Positions 10,098-19,780 are shown, counted from the first letter of the stretch. The stretch is 60,623 nucleotides of DNA from Gammaproteobacteria bacterium (GCA_029289265.1 JARFTX010000016.1:1-60623), one strand, 5' to 3'. Numbers and translations are program-made. Notes: a model not told the origin generated them from the sequence alone.

Positions 10098-10154
10098 CGC
10101 GGCCGATGGCGAAGCCCACTATCGTTGCAAGGCTCCCCGAAACCCGATATCCCG

Positions 10155-11168
10155 ATGACCCTCAGCCAACGCATCGAACTCGTCTGCCCCGCGGGCAGCC
10201 TCCCAGCCCTCAAGACCGCCGTCGACAATGGCGCCGACTGCGTCTATGTCGGCTTCAAGGACGCGACCAACGCGCGCAACTTCACCGGCCTGAACTTCGA
10301 CCCGGCCTCGATGCGCGAAGGCGTGCGCTATGCCCACGACCGGCGCCGCAAGGTCCTGCTCGCACTCAACACCTATCCTCAGGCGAACAACTGGAAGGAC
10401 TGGACTGCGGCCGTGGACCGCGCTGCCGAGTTGGGAATCGACGCCGTGATCCTGGCCGACCCGGGCCTGATGGCCTATGCCGCCAAGACCCACCCGGACC
10501 TGCGCCTGCATCTATCGGTGCAGGGCTCGGCGACCAGCTACGAGGCGGTCAACTTCTACCACGAGCGCTTCGGTATCCAGCGCGCGGTGCTGCCGCGGGT
10601 ACTGTCGCTCGCCCAGGTCGAGCACGTCATCGCCAACACGCCGGTCGAGATCGAGGTCTTCGGCTTCGGCGGCCTGTGCGTGATGGTCGAGGGCCGCTGC
10701 GCGCTCTCGGCCTACGCCACCGGCGAGTCGCCCAACTGCAACGGCGCCTGCTCGCCCGGCAAGCATGTACGCTGGGAGCAGACGCCCAAGGGCATGGAGA
10801 CGCGCCTGAACGGCATCCTCATCGACCGCTTCGGCGACGGCGAGCGCGCCGGCTACCCGACCCTGTGCAAGGGCCGCTTCGACGTGGACGGCGAGACTTA
10901 TTACGCGATCGAGGAACCGACCAGCCTCAATACGCTCGAGATGCTGCCCGAGCTCGCGCGTGCCGGCGTGCGCGCAATCAAGATCGAGGGCCGCCAGCGC
11001 AGCCCCGCCTACGTCGCCCAGGTGACCCGGGTATGGCGCGCGGCACTCGACCGCGTCATGAGCGGCGCCGACCGATTCACCGTGCAGCCGGCCTGGATGG
11101 CCGAGCTCGACAAGGTCTCCGAGGGCCGCAGCCACACGCTCGGGGCATACTACAGACCATGGAAATGA
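10155..11168 (+). CDS. ubiU: UbiU, O2-independent ubiquinone hydroxylation protein (U32 family)
   Basis: The protein has 337 residues. U32-peptidase-like proteins of this type begin [27 protein letters not shown] as here. The cysteines that hold the 4Fe-4S cluster in UbiU are visible: [23 protein letters not shown] and a later Cys in YPTLCKGRF. With UbiV it forms a heterodimer that hydroxylates the ubiquinone ring without oxygen, using prephenate as oxygen donor (established for E. coli). The start at 10155 lies close after an FNR-like box. The stop overlaps the start of ubiV. This lets the cell make ubiquinone in anoxic, for example denitrifying, growth. Confidence 0.93.
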   Translation: MTLSQRIELVCPAGSLPALKTAVDNGADCVYVGFKDATNARNFTGLNFDPASMREGVRYAHDRRRKVLLALNTYPQANNWKDWTAAVDRAAELGIDAVILADPGLMAYAAKTHPDLRLHLSVQGSATSYEAVNFYHERFGIQRAVLPRVLSLAQVEHVIANTPVEIEVFGFGGLCVMVEGRCALSAYATGESPNCNGACSPGKHVRWEQTPKGMETRLNGILIDRFGDGERAGYPTLCKGRFDVDGETYYAIEEPTSLNTLEMLPELARAGVRAIKIEGRQRSPAYVAQVTRVWRAALDRVMSGADRFTVQPAWMAELDKVSEGRSHTLGAYYRPWK

Positions 11169-12070
11169 ACTCGACACGACTCGCTCTGGGCCCCCTGCTC
11201 TACTACTGGCCGCGCCAGGCGACGCTGGACTTCTACGCCGAGGTCGCGGACAGCCCGGCCGATATCGTCTATCTGGGCGAAACCGTCTGCTCGCGCCGCC
11301 ACGAACTGCGCCTCGACGACTGGCTCGACGTCGCTGCGGCGCTCGACGCGGCCGGCAAGGAGGTCGTGCTGTCGACCCAGTCGCTGATCGAATCGGAGTC
11401 CGACCTGAAGGCGCTGCGCCGCGTCGTCGCGCAGGACCGCTTCCGCGTCGAGGCCAACGACATGTCGGCGGTGCGGCTGCTGGCCGAGGCGCGACGCACC
11501 GACTGGATCGCCGGCCCGACGCTCAATGTGTTCAACCCGGTGACGCTCGAGATGCTGCGCGAATCCGGCGCCTGCCGCTGGATCGCGCCCCACGAGATGT
11601 CGGGCGCGGCGCTCGCCGACGTGTTGGCCGGCCTCGGGGAGCCCCTCGAAACCGAGGTGCTCGCCTGGGGGCGGCTGCCGCTCGCGCACTCGGCGCGCTG
11701 CTTCACCGCGCGCCACTTCAACCTGCAGAAGGACACCTGCGAGTTCCGCTGCCTTGGGCTCGCCGACGGCATCACGCTGCGCACCCGCGACGGCGAACCG
11801 TTCCTGACCCTGAACGGCGTGCAAACCCAGTCGGCGCGCGTGCACAACCTGCTGGCCGACCTGCCGCGGGTGACGCGCTCGGCGCAGGTGCTGCGGGTGA
11901 GCCCCCAGGGCGCCAACACCCTGCAGGTGCTCGAACTCTTCCGCCGTGTCGTCGCCGGCACCGACAGCGCCGCTGCGGCGTTCGAGGCGAGCGCCGACTG
12001 CATGGTCGACTCGCCGTGCAACGGCTTCTGGCACGGCCGGCCAGGGCTCGAGCACTGCTCGCTGCAATGA
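11159..12070 (+). CDS. ubiV: UbiV, O2-independent ubiquinone hydroxylation protein (U32 family)
   Basis: The protein has 303 residues from ATG 11159 (or 301 from ATG 11165, which overlaps the ubiU stop as ATGA). Family features include [43 protein letters not shown] and cluster cysteines in [18 protein letters not shown] and the C-terminal [10 protein letters not shown]. UbiV partners UbiU as an Fe-S heterodimer for anaerobic ring hydroxylation. The 4-10 base overlap with ubiU indicates translational coupling, and ubiT follows 34 bases later. Confidence 0.92.
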   Translation: MEMNSTRLALGPLLYYWPRQATLDFYAEVADSPADIVYLGETVCSRRHELRLDDWLDVAAALDAAGKEVVLSTQSLIESESDLKALRRVVAQDRFRVEANDMSAVRLLAEARRTDWIAGPTLNVFNPVTLEMLRESGACRWIAPHEMSGAALADVLAGLGEPLETEVLAWGRLPLAHSARCFTARHFNLQKDTCEFRCLGLADGITLRTRDGEPFLTLNGVQTQSARVHNLLADLPRVTRSAQVLRVSPQGANTLQVLELFRRVVAGTDSAAAAFEASADCMVDSPCNGFWHGRPGLEHCSLQ

Positions 12071-12104
12071 CCGCCGTCTTCATCCGACCGCTCGACGACG
12101 CCCG

Positions 12105-12608
12105 ATGACCCCGATCCGCATTCCCGCCTTCACCGTTCCCGCACCGCTTGCGCGCCTCGCCTCGCGCCTGCCGCAGCAACCGCCGACGCTGGCGCTCACG
12201 CTCGCCCTCAACCTCGCGCTCGGGCGCATCCTGCCGCGCGAGAGCCTGGAGCCGCTCACCGGCCGCCAGGTGCGCGTGAGCGTCAGCGACGCCGGGCTGA
12301 CGCTGGACTTCAGACTCGACGACCGCGGCTTCCGGCCTGCGCCGACGAGCGGCGCACCCGACCTGACTCTGACCGCGACCTTGCGCGATTTCATCGCGCT
12401 GGCGCTGCGCGAGGAGGATGCCGACACGCTGTTCTTCGGTCGCCGCCTGCTGATGGAAGGCGACACCGACCTCGGGCTGCTGGTCAAGAACACGCTCGAC
12501 GCCGTAGACTGGGATACACTGCAGCGCGATTTCGCCCCGCTCGAATTGCTTCGCCGGGCCAATCCGCTGAATCGCCTTGCCGCCCGACGCCCCGCGCTGC
12601 GCGGTTGA
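12105..12608 (+). CDS. ubiT: UbiT, SCP2-domain lipid-binding protein
   Basis: The protein has 167 residues with one SCP2 sterol-carrier-like domain (about 35-140: LALNLALGRILPRESLEPLTGRQVRV, then TLRDFIALALREEDADTLFFGRRL, then EGDTDLGLLVKNTLD). UbiT is the anaerobic counterpart of UbiJ and holds the lipophilic quinone intermediate. It completes the ubiUVT set in one operon. The start at 12105 is the first ATG after ubiV and gives the usual family length. Confidence 0.9.
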   Translation: MTPIRIPAFTVPAPLARLASRLPQQPPTLALTLALNLALGRILPRESLEPLTGRQVRVSVSDAGLTLDFRLDDRGFRPAPTSGAPDLTLTATLRDFIALALREEDADTLFFGRRLLMEGDTDLGLLVKNTLDAVDWDTLQRDFAPLELLRRANPLNRLAARRPALRG

Positions 12609-12675
12609 GCCCGGGCGCGCGAACGGAGGTCGGCCGCCGCGCGGATCTCCGATACGGCCCGAAGTCTACGAAAAC

Positions 12676-13377
12676 ATGAAGACGCGACTTCCGCTCGCCG
12701 CCTCAGCCGGCGCACCTTGCCGCACCCTCCCGGCGGCGCGCCGCCCGGCCCTCGCGACAATGCTGTGGACGGTCGCCCTGCTGCTGCCGGCGGCGGCCGT
12801 GCTCGCCCAGGATCTGCGCAACGTCGACGGCTGCTACATCCGGCGCGGCACCTTCTGCGAGAGCCGCAACCTCAATCGCATCGATCTGTCGGGCGAAAAC
12901 CTTCAGAACTCGCAGTTCACCCGCTCCAACCTCTCCGCCGCGCGGCTCGTCGGCACCCGCTTCGACTCCGCCAACCTCAGCTTCACCGACCTGCGCGAGG
13001 CCGACCTGAGCGGCGCCTCGCTGGTCCGCGCCAACGTGCGCAACGCCCGCCTGGGCGCCGCCAAGCTCGCCGGCGTCGACCTTCGGGGCGCGGTATTGCA
13101 GAACGCCGACCTCACCGAGGCCGACCTGCGCGGCGCGAACGCCAACAACGCCGATTTCACCAACGCCCGCCTGGGCCGCGCCCGCCTCGACGACGCCGAC
13201 CTGCAGCGCGCCAACTTCCGGATCGCCAATCTCCACGGCGCGGTGCTGCGCGGCGCCAACCTGCAGGGTGCGGATTTCTCCCGCGCGGTCCTGGAGAACG
13301 CCGACCTGACGGGCGCAAATCTCGATCAGGCGAACTTCCGCGATGCGCGGACCATGGGCTGCATCGGCTGTCCGTAA
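12676..13377 (+). CDS. Exported pentapeptide-repeat protein
   Basis: The protein has 233 residues. A long N-terminal region (basic start, hydrophobic TMLWTVALLLPAAAVLAQ) looks like a signal peptide cleaved near residue 48. About 30 pentapeptide repeats of A(D/N)Lxx type follow from residue 70 to 225 (e.g. ANLSFTDLREADLSGASL), which fold into a right-handed square beta-helix. A Cys pair flanks the start of the mature part (DGCYIRRGTFCES) and CIGC lies at the end, so disulfides are likely after export. Function is unknown. Pentapeptide proteins range from DNA mimics to structural proteins, and export argues against a gyrase-protection role. Confidence 0.8.
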   Translation: MKTRLPLAASAGAPCRTLPAARRPALATMLWTVALLLPAAAVLAQDLRNVDGCYIRRGTFCESRNLNRIDLSGENLQNSQFTRSNLSAARLVGTRFDSANLSFTDLREADLSGASLVRANVRNARLGAAKLAGVDLRGAVLQNADLTEADLRGANANNADFTNARLGRARLDDADLQRANFRIANLHGAVLRGANLQGADFSRAVLENADLTGANLDQANFRDARTMGCIGCP

Positions 13378-13414
13378 AGTCGCACTCGCCACCCCGCGGC
13401 GCCGGGCTGAGGAC

Positions 13415-14398
13415 TCAGGGTACGAGCACCGCCGCGCCCTCTATCCGTCCCCCGCGCAGCGCCGCGAGGGCCTCGTTTGCGTCCTCGAGCGCGAAGCGCC
13501 GGATCGAGGTGCGGATTGGCGTGCGCACGATCAGCTCGAGAAAATCGAGACCATCCTCGCGTGTGAGGTTGGCGACCGATCGCAGGACGCGCTCGCCCCA
13601 CAGAATGCGGTAGGGGAAGGACGGGATGTCGCTCATGTGGATGCCGGCGCACACGACGGTGCCGCCCTTGCTCACCTGGGCGAGCGCCGCCGGGACGTGT
13701 TCGCCGGCCGGCGCGAACAGCAGCGCAGCATCGAGCGGCACCGGCGCCGCTTCGTCGGCCCCACCCGCCCAGGCCGCGCCGAGTTCGCGAGCGAAGCGCT
13801 GGCCGGCCGCGTCGCCGGGGCGGGTGAAGGCGTAGAACGGCCGCCCTTCATGGACGAGCACTTGCGCCAGGATGTGGGCTGCGGCCCCGAAGCCGTAGAG
13901 GCCGATCCGCCGCGCCGCGCCCGCCAGGCGCAGCGCCCGGTAGCCGATCAGTCCGGCGCACAGCAGCGGCGCAAGCTCGGCCGCAGCCGGACCCTCCGGC
14001 AACGGAAAGCAGTAGCGCGCGTCGGCGACCGTGTACTCGGCGTAGCCGCCGTGGATCTGATAACCGGTGAAGCGCGCCGCATCGCACAGATTCTCCTGCC
14101 CGCCGGTGCAGAACGCACACGTCCCGCAGGTCCAGCCCAGCCACGGCACGCCCACGCGCGCACCGACCGCAAAACTGTCCACCCCGGCGCCGAGCGCGAC
14201 GACGCGGCCGACGATCTCATGGCCCGGCACGATCGGCAGGCGCGGCTCGGGCAGTTCGCCGTCGACCAGGTGCAGGTCGGTGCGGCACACGCCGCAGGCC
14301 TCGACCGCAAGCAGGAGTTGGCCCGCGGCCGGTTCGGGAGCGGGAAGCTCGGCGAGCCGCAGCGGCGTTCGTGGGCTGTCGAGCAGCATTGCACGCAT
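13415..14398 (-). CDS. Zinc-dependent alcohol dehydrogenase family protein
   Basis: The protein has 327 residues of the MDR superfamily. Catalytic zinc ligands are seen in CGVCRTDLH and GHEIVGRV. Structural zinc cysteines are in WTCGTCAFCTGGQENLC. The NAD(P)-binding GxGxxG-like loop is IGLYGFGAAAHI, somewhat degenerate. The start at 14398 (MRAMLLDSP) is preferred to an in-frame ATG further upstream that adds unconserved residues. It probably oxidises a primary alcohol or reduces an aldehyde; the substrate is not known. It converges with the pentapeptide gene and stands alone. Confidence 0.85.
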   Translation of the reverse strand: MRAMLLDSPRTPLRLAELPAPEPAAGQLLLAVEACGVCRTDLHLVDGELPEPRLPIVPGHEIVGRVVALGAGVDSFAVGARVGVPWLGWTCGTCAFCTGGQENLCDAARFTGYQIHGGYAEYTVADARYCFPLPEGPAAAELAPLLCAGLIGYRALRLAGAARRIGLYGFGAAAHILAQVLVHEGRPFYAFTRPGDAAGQRFARELGAAWAGGADEAAPVPLDAALLFAPAGEHVPAALAQVSKGGTVVCAGIHMSDIPSFPYRILWGERVLRSVANLTREDGLDFLELIVRTPIRTSIRRFALEDANEALAALRGGRIEGAAVLVP

Positions 14399-14530
14399 GG
14401 TCTCACCCCACCGTGTGCGGTCCGGCCCCATCATTGCGCCTGCGCCGGCCGCCGGGGCGCTCGCGCCGCGACCGGCGCCGAAGTCCGTACCCAGTACACC
14501 CTCGCACCGCGAAGATGTGAAGAACGCCGG

Positions 14531-15658
14531 CTACCCGACCCGCTCCAGCGCCGCTTCCAGCGTCGCCACCGTGCGATCGATGTGGCCGAGCTTGTCGAGG
14601 CCGAACAGGCCGAGGCGGAAGGTGCGGAAGTCGGCCGGCTCGTCACACTGCAAGGGCACGCCGGCGGCGGTCTGCAGGCCCAGCGCCAGGAACTTGCGGC
14701 CGTTGTGGAGATCGGGATCGTCGGTGTAGCTGACCACCACCCCCGGCGCGCCATAGCCTTCGGCGGCGACGCTGCGAAAACCCCGGAGTTCGAGCAGCGC
14801 CCGCACCCGCCGGCCGAGTTCGAGCTGGTCGGCGCAGGCGCGCTCGAAGCCGTAGCGCTCGGTCTCGCGCATCGCGTCGCGCACGCGGGCGAGCGCATCG
14901 GTCGGCATGGTCGCGTGGTAGGCGTGGCCGCCCGCCTCGTAGGCCTCCATGATCTGCAGCCACTTGCGCAGGTCGCAGGCAAAGCTGGTACTGGTGGTCG
15001 CGTCGATGCGCGCGCGGGCGCGCTCGCCGAGCATCACGAAGCCGCAGCACGGCGAGCCGCTCCAGCCCTTCTGCGGCGCGCTGACCAGCACATCGACGCC
15101 GATCGCGGCCATGTCGACCCAGACCGTGCCGGAGGCGATGCAATCGAGCACGAACAGGCCGTCGACCTCGCGCACCGCGGCGGCGACCGCCCGCAGGTAG
15201 TCGTCGGGCAGGATCATGCCGGCGGCGGTCTCGACGTGGGGCGCGAAGACGACCTCGGGTTTCAGCTCGCGGATCGCCGCGACGACCTCGTCGACCGGCG
15301 GCGGCGCAAACGGCAGCTGCCGGCCGGAGCCGAGCGGGCGCGCCTTGAGCACGTTGTGCGCGGCGGGGATCGCGCCCATGTCGAGGATCTGCGACCAGCG
15401 GTAGCTGAACCAGCCGTTGCGGATCACCAGGCACTTGCGGCCGGTCGCGAACTGGCGCGCCACCGCCTCCATGCCGAAGGTGCCGCTGCCGGGCACGATC
15501 GCCACCGCCCGCGCGTTGTAGACGCCCTTGAGAATCGTCGAGACGTCCTTCATGACCTGCTGAAAGGCGCGCGACATGTGGTTGAGCGCGCGATCGGTAT
15601 AGACCACCGAGTACTCGAGCAGTCCGTCGGGGTCTACGCTTGGATACAGTCCGGACAC
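14531..15658 (-). CDS. Class V aminotransferase (PLP enzyme)
   Basis: The protein has 375 residues and a PLP fold type I layout. PGSGTFGMEAVARQF binds the phosphate early. The schiff-base lysine lies in VSAPQKGWSGSPCCGFVML. An Asp in FVLDCIASG contacts the pyridine nitrogen. Family members include alanine-glyoxylate, serine-glyoxylate and 2-aminoethylphosphonate-pyruvate aminotransferases; this one resembles the alanine/serine-glyoxylate side, but substrate choice is inference. It is on the same strand as the alcohol dehydrogenase with a 130-base gap. Confidence 0.82.
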   Translation of the reverse strand: MSGLYPSVDPDGLLEYSVVYTDRALNHMSRAFQQVMKDVSTILKGVYNARAVAIVPGSGTFGMEAVARQFATGRKCLVIRNGWFSYRWSQILDMGAIPAAHNVLKARPLGSGRQLPFAPPPVDEVVAAIRELKPEVVFAPHVETAAGMILPDDYLRAVAAAVREVDGLFVLDCIASGTVWVDMAAIGVDVLVSAPQKGWSGSPCCGFVMLGERARARIDATTSTSFACDLRKWLQIMEAYEAGGHAYHATMPTDALARVRDAMRETERYGFERACADQLELGRRVRALLELRGFRSVAAEGYGAPGVVVSYTDDPDLHNGRKFLALGLQTAAGVPLQCDEPADFRTFRLGLFGLDKLGHIDRTVATLEAALERVG

Positions 15659-16052
15659 GGTGCACTCCTCCGACTTGCGATATTTTTGTAGCGTTCAAGG
15701 TTAGCACGTGCGGCCTTGCAAGGTCGCTGCCTGGCGTCCGGGAATGGGGCTGCGTCCATGCTGGGGGGTGCGCTGTTCTTGGGAACGTTCGCCCGGCCGA
15801 GAGGACGAATTGACATGACACACACCGCAACCCGAGGCGAATCCGGCGAGGCCATCATGAAAAGCACACGCGAATACGGTCCTCGCTTCGCGGACGAGTC
15901 TCAGAAACCCGCGCGCCGGGAAGGGAACGGCTGGGCCGACTACGTCGGCTGGAGCGGGGCGCAACGCGTAACGCTGCCGAATCCCGTGCGCGGCGTCGAG
16001 AGGCCGGGCGCAGGCTGCACCGACCGGCTACCGCGCCGGGGGAGCGCGTACG
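15659..16052. other. Intergenic region with a doubtful small open frame
   Basis: An ATG at 15814 opens a frame of about 82 codons to 16063 (MTHTATRGESGEAIMKS onward) with fairly high GC at third positions. It has no family resemblance, no clear ribosome site and overlaps the next gene by 11 bases. I do not call it a gene. The stretch should also contain the divergent promoters of the aminotransferase and DUF3750 genes. Confidence 0.3.
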
Positions 16053-16886
16053 GTGGCGCGTGATACCCGTGCCCGGCGTCCGATGATGATCGCGGCGATG
16101 GCCCTTGTGGCCCTCTTCCTCCTGCCGCTCGCCTTCGCGGTCGCCGCGCACTACGGCGGCGGGAGCGCGCAGGCGGACGACTGGCGCACGGCGCGGCGCG
16201 ACAGCAGCGGCATCGCGCCCGACGCGGCTACCACCCCCGAGGCCGTGATCCACGTCTATGCGGCGCGCGCATTCCGCTGGCGCGGCGCCTTCGGCGTGCA
16301 CACCTGGGTCGCCGCGAAGCGCCAGGGCGAGGCGCACTACACGCGCTTCGAGGTAATGGGCTGGGGCGTGCTGCGCGGCGAGGAGGCGGTGCGCGTGCGC
16401 GCCGGCGTGCCCGACGGCTACTGGTTCGGCAACCCGCCGACGCTGCTGCGCGAGCTGCGCGGCGGCGACGAGGTCGATGCGCTGATCGAGCGCCTGCACG
16501 CGGCGGCGCGCGATTATCCGTACAACGACACCTACCGGCTGTGGCCGGGACCGAACAGCAACACCTTCACCGCGCACCTCGCGCGCGCCGTGCCCGAGTT
16601 GCGCCTGGAACTCCCGACCACCGCGATCGGCAAGGACTACCTGCCCGGCGGCGGGCTCATCGCGCGGGCGCCGAGCGGCTCGGGCGTGCAGGTGTCGCTG
16701 CGCGGGCTGCTCGGCGTGATCGTCGCGCTCGAGGAAGGCGTCGAGATCAACGTGCTGGGCCTCAGCGCCGGAATCGATCTTTGGCCCCCGGCGCTCAAGC
16801 TGCCGGGCGTCGGGCGGCTCGGCTTCGCCGACACGCCCGGCACCCCGCTCGCGCCTACATCAACCCGGTCGCCCGCAGAATCGTGA
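16053..16886 (+). CDS. DUF3750 family protein
   Basis: The protein has 277 residues. An N-terminal membrane helix or uncleaved signal (about 11-32, MMIAAMALVALFLLPLAFAVA) is followed by a domain with the DUF3750 pattern: PEAVIHVYAARAFRWRGAFGVHTW, then RLWPGPNSNTFTAHLARAVPEL, then LPTTAIGKDYL. The conserved H, W, N and T residues hint at an enzyme active site facing the periplasm, but function is unknown. Its 3' end overlaps the converging AEC transporter gene by 32 bases. Confidence 0.75.
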   Translation: MARDTRARRPMMIAAMALVALFLLPLAFAVAAHYGGGSAQADDWRTARRDSSGIAPDAATTPEAVIHVYAARAFRWRGAFGVHTWVAAKRQGEAHYTRFEVMGWGVLRGEEAVRVRAGVPDGYWFGNPPTLLRELRGGDEVDALIERLHAAARDYPYNDTYRLWPGPNSNTFTAHLARAVPELRLELPTTAIGKDYLPGGGLIARAPSGSGVQVSLRGLLGVIVALEEGVEINVLGLSAGIDLWPPALKLPGVGRLGFADTPGTPLAPTSTRSPAES

Positions 16887-17805
16887 TCGCCGCGCTCGTC
16901 GTCAGCAGCGAACCGAGCGTGGTGACGGCGATGATGTTGGCCGCGAGCGTCGCGTTGCCCCCCATCGCGCGCACCATCACGTAACTCGCCGCGGCGGTCG
17001 GCGCCGACGACATCAGCATCAGGATGCCGAGCTCGATGCCGCGAAAGCCCCAGGCGATGCCGGCGAGCGTTGCGAACAGCGGAATCAGCACGAGCTTGGC
17101 GACGGCAGCGATCAGCGTGCCCTGGGGCGAGGCCCGCAGGCTCGCGAAGTTGAGCGCCGCCCCGGTGCACAGGAGCGCGAGCGGCAGCGTCAGGTCGGCG
17201 AGGTAGCGCCCCGACTGCAGCAGCACCGCCGGCAACGCGAGCTCGGCCCACGACACCGGCAGGGCGAGCAGGATCGCGATGATCAGCGGATTGGTGGCGA
17301 TGCCGCGCAGTACCCGCCCGGGCCCCTGGCGCTTGTGCAGCGAGCGGCTGAGCGTCACCACGGCCAGCACGTTGAAGAGGATGGTGATCAGGCCGACATA
17401 GAGCGACGCGGCGATCAGCCCGGCCTCTCCATAGGCATTGATGCAGTAGGCGAGCCCGATGATGCCGAGGTTGGAGCGAAACGCCCCCTGCACGACCACG
17501 CCGCGATCGCTTGCCGGCAGGCGCGTGCGCCCGACCAGCCATTCCAGCAGCACGTAGGCGACGACGGTCACCGCGGCCGCGACGACCACCAGCGCGACGT
17601 TGGCCGCCTCCTCCAGGCGCGTCTGGCTGATGCTGACGAAGAGCAGCGCCGGCAGCGCGATGCCGAAGACGAGCCGCGAGCCGGCGTCGATGAAGGCGTC
17701 GGTGAGCATGCCGACGCGCTTGAGCCAGACGCCCAGCGCGAGGATCACGAAGATCGGCCCGGTCACCGAAAACGAGAACGCGAGAACCGCGAAGAACTCC
17801 GACAT
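16855..17805 (-). CDS. AEC (auxin efflux carrier) family transporter
   Basis: The protein has 316 residues with about 10 membrane helices in two 5-helix halves, as in the AEC/BART family. Typical segments are GPIFVILALGVWLKR, VFGIALPALLF, FRSNLGIIGLAYCINAYG and LPLALLCTGAALN. Start ATG 17805 precedes the first helix; an upstream ATG adds eight residues. Bacterial members move malate, malonate or other carboxylates, but the substrate cannot be assigned. The last 32 bases overlap the opposite gene. Confidence 0.82.
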   Translation of the reverse strand: MSEFFAVLAFSFSVTGPIFVILALGVWLKRVGMLTDAFIDAGSRLVFGIALPALLFVSISQTRLEEAANVALVVVAAAVTVVAYVLLEWLVGRTRLPASDRGVVVQGAFRSNLGIIGLAYCINAYGEAGLIAASLYVGLITILFNVLAVVTLSRSLHKRQGPGRVLRGIATNPLIIAILLALPVSWAELALPAVLLQSGRYLADLTLPLALLCTGAALNFASLRASPQGTLIAAVAKLVLIPLFATLAGIAWGFRGIELGILMLMSSAPTAAASYVMVRAMGGNATLAANIIAVTTLGSLLTTSAAITILRATGLM

Positions 17806-17878
17806 CACCCTCCACCCGTGCCACGGCGCCAAGAGCGCGAGACTCTACGCGCCCGCCGGGCGGGGCGCAATGTGCGCC

Positions 17879-18952
17879 TCAGGTCATGCCGCCCTCGACC
17901 GGGCAGTCCTCGGAGCGCCAGCGCAACATGCCGCCGGCGAGGTTGGCGACGTCGCGGAAGCCCTGCTGCTGCAGGATCACCACGGCCTGCGCCGAGCGCG
18001 CGCCGGAGCGGCAGACGGTGACGACCGGGCGGTCGGGGGCGATCTCTGCGAGGCGCATGCGCAATTGGTCGAGCGGGATCAGGCGCGCGCCGCGGATGTG
18101 GCCGAGCGGGCCGTGGTACTCGTCGGGGCCGCGCACGTCGATCACCTGGACGCGCTCGCCCAGTTCCGCGAGCGCCTGCGGGGGGATCTCCCAGATGCCG
18201 CCAAAGGTGAAGGTGAGCTCGGCCCACTGCGGATCCTCGGCGCTGCCGAACTCGGCCTCGGGCTCGCCACAGCGCAGGTTGGCCGGCACCGCGACGTCGA
18301 GCTTCTTCGGGTGCGGCAGGCCTAGGTTGGAGACGTAGCCGACGAAGTCCTCGACGCTGGTGTCACCGCCCAGGCGCGGATTGAAGGCGCGCTCCTCGGC
18401 GACGCTGGTGACGGTGAGGCCGCGATAGTCGTGGGCCGGATAGAGCAGGCAGGTCGCCGGCAGGCTGAAGATGCGCTCGCGCACCGAGCGGTACATCGCC
18501 ACCGGGTCGCCCTGCTGGAAGTCGGTGCGGCCGCTGCCGCGGATCAGCAGGCAGTCGCCGGTGAAGGCCATCGACTGGTCGTCGAGCACGTAGGTGACGC
18601 AGCCACCCGTGTGGCCGGGCGTCGCGCGCACCTCGAGCCAGCGCCGGCCGAAGCCGACCCGCTCGCCGTCGGCGAGCAACCGGTCGGCGCCGTGCGCGCC
18701 CGCCGCCGCGGCGAGCGCGATGCGGCTGCCGCAGCGCCGGCGCATGAGCCAGGCGCCGGTGACGTGGTCGGCGTGCACGTGGGTGTCGAGCGTCCAGACG
18801 ATCGCGAGGTCGAGCTCGCGCGCGAGCGCGGCATCGCGCCGCACCTGCTCGAACACCGGGTCGATCAGCACCGCCTCGCGGCTGGCGCGGTCGCCGAGCA
18901 GATAGGTATAGGTCGAGGATGCGGCGTCGAAGAGCTGGCGGAAGATCAGCAT
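17879..18952 (-). CDS. Persulfide dioxygenase-rhodanese fusion
   Basis: The protein has 357 residues. An ETHE1/Blh-type metallo-beta-lactamase domain occupies about 1-230, with metal ligands in THVHADHVTG, GHTGGCVTYV, the Asp of FTGDCLLIRG and the His of LYPAHDY. A rhodanese domain covers about 260-357, with DVRGPDEYHGPLGHIRGA and the catalytic Cys in VTVCRSGARSAQA. Such fusions oxidise glutathione persulfide to sulfite and pass sulfur to or from thiosulfate. Start ATG 18952 gives MLIFRQLFD, usual for the family. It sits just outside the nif cluster; sulfur supply to Fe-S assembly is a speculative link. Confidence 0.88.
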   Translation of the reverse strand: MLIFRQLFDAASSTYTYLLGDRASREAVLIDPVFEQVRRDAALARELDLAIVWTLDTHVHADHVTGAWLMRRRCGSRIALAAAAGAHGADRLLADGERVGFGRRWLEVRATPGHTGGCVTYVLDDQSMAFTGDCLLIRGSGRTDFQQGDPVAMYRSVRERIFSLPATCLLYPAHDYRGLTVTSVAEERAFNPRLGGDTSVEDFVGYVSNLGLPHPKKLDVAVPANLRCGEPEAEFGSAEDPQWAELTFTFGGIWEIPPQALAELGERVQVIDVRGPDEYHGPLGHIRGARLIPLDQLRMRLAEIAPDRPVVTVCRSGARSAQAVVILQQQGFRDVANLAGGMLRWRSEDCPVEGGMT

Positions 18953-19045
18953 GGGCGCTCCTGCGCGGGCAAGCGGGGCGCGCCGCAGGCTGCGGCGCTC
19001 ACGCTTCATTCTAGCCGCAGGGTGCGCGCCGATGCGCGGCTCCCG

Positions 19046-19780
19046 TCAGCCGGCGGGGATCTCCTCAGCGGCGAACCCCACCCGGCTCGCCGCCTCGCGC
19101 CCGAGCGCCTTGGCGAGCCACGGCGGCGGGCGCTTCAGCGTTGCCTGCAGGCGCGTGAGCGCGGCGCGTGCTTCGCCCCCCTCGGGCATCTTCACCGGAT
19201 GCACGCCGGCGCGCACGACCTTGGCGGTGGCCGGCCCGCCGATCGACTGCACGCACAGGACGTGGCAATCGGCGATCAGCGCGGCGCGCGCGACATTGCG
19301 GTCCTCGGTGTCGTCGGCGGCGCGGGTCGAGCGCACTTCGGACAGCGCGATCCCCGCGTCGGACACCCGATAGATCAGGAAGCGGGTGCAGGAGCCGAAG
19401 TGGCCGTCCAGCCGCTCGCCGCTGTTGGAGGCGACCGCGACCCGCAGCACGCCCTGCCCGTCGGGCAGTTCGGCGTCGGGCACGGGTGCGTCCTCGTCGA
19501 GCCCCTCGCCCCACAGGAAGCGCACCGCGGCCTTGAGGGCGGCCTTGTCGATGCCCGGGTCGACGATGTCGTCGCCCTGGATCACGGTCTTGAGCTCTGC
19601 GACCGTCACCCGCGCGAGTTTGGCCCCGGTGAGCGGGATTTCGAGGTGCGCGCCGAGGGCGCGGACGAAGGCGGCCACATCTACGCCGGGCAGACAGCGC
19701 GCGGCCATCGCGATGCGCAGCGCGGCCTCGCGCTCGATCGGGCTTCCGGTGGACAGCGCAGCCTGGGTCTCTGCGTTCAT
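19046..19780 (-). CDS. nifY: NifY/NafY-family nitrogenase-associated protein
   Basis: The protein has 244 residues, matching Azotobacter NafY/NifY length. An N-terminal helical domain (about 15-95, REAALRIAMAARCLPGVDVAAFVRAL) corresponds to the part that binds apo-dinitrogenase. The C-terminal NifX-like domain begins at VLRVAVASNSGERLDGHFGS. The His in DGHFGSC (127) matches the region of the cofactor-binding His121 of NafY. It likely holds FeMo-co and stabilises apo-NifDK. It is the last gene of nifHDKT-fdx-nifY. NifY and NafY cannot be told apart with certainty here. Confidence 0.85.
   Translation of the reverse strand: MNAETQAALSTGSPIEREAALRIAMAARCLPGVDVAAFVRALGAHLEIPLTGAKLARVTVAELKTVIQGDDIVDPGIDKAALKAAVRFLWGEGLDEDAPVPDAELPDGQGVLRVAVASNSGERLDGHFGSCTRFLIYRVSDAGIALSEVRSTRAADDTEDRNVARAALIADCHVLCVQSIGGPATAKVVRAGVHPVKMPEGGEARAALTRLQATLKRPPPWLAKALGREAASRVGFAAEEIPAG

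Noticed and set aside
15716-16063. Possible 115-codon gene before the DUF3750 gene
   Set aside because: No family match, no ribosome site, overlap with the next gene; kept only as an intergenic note.
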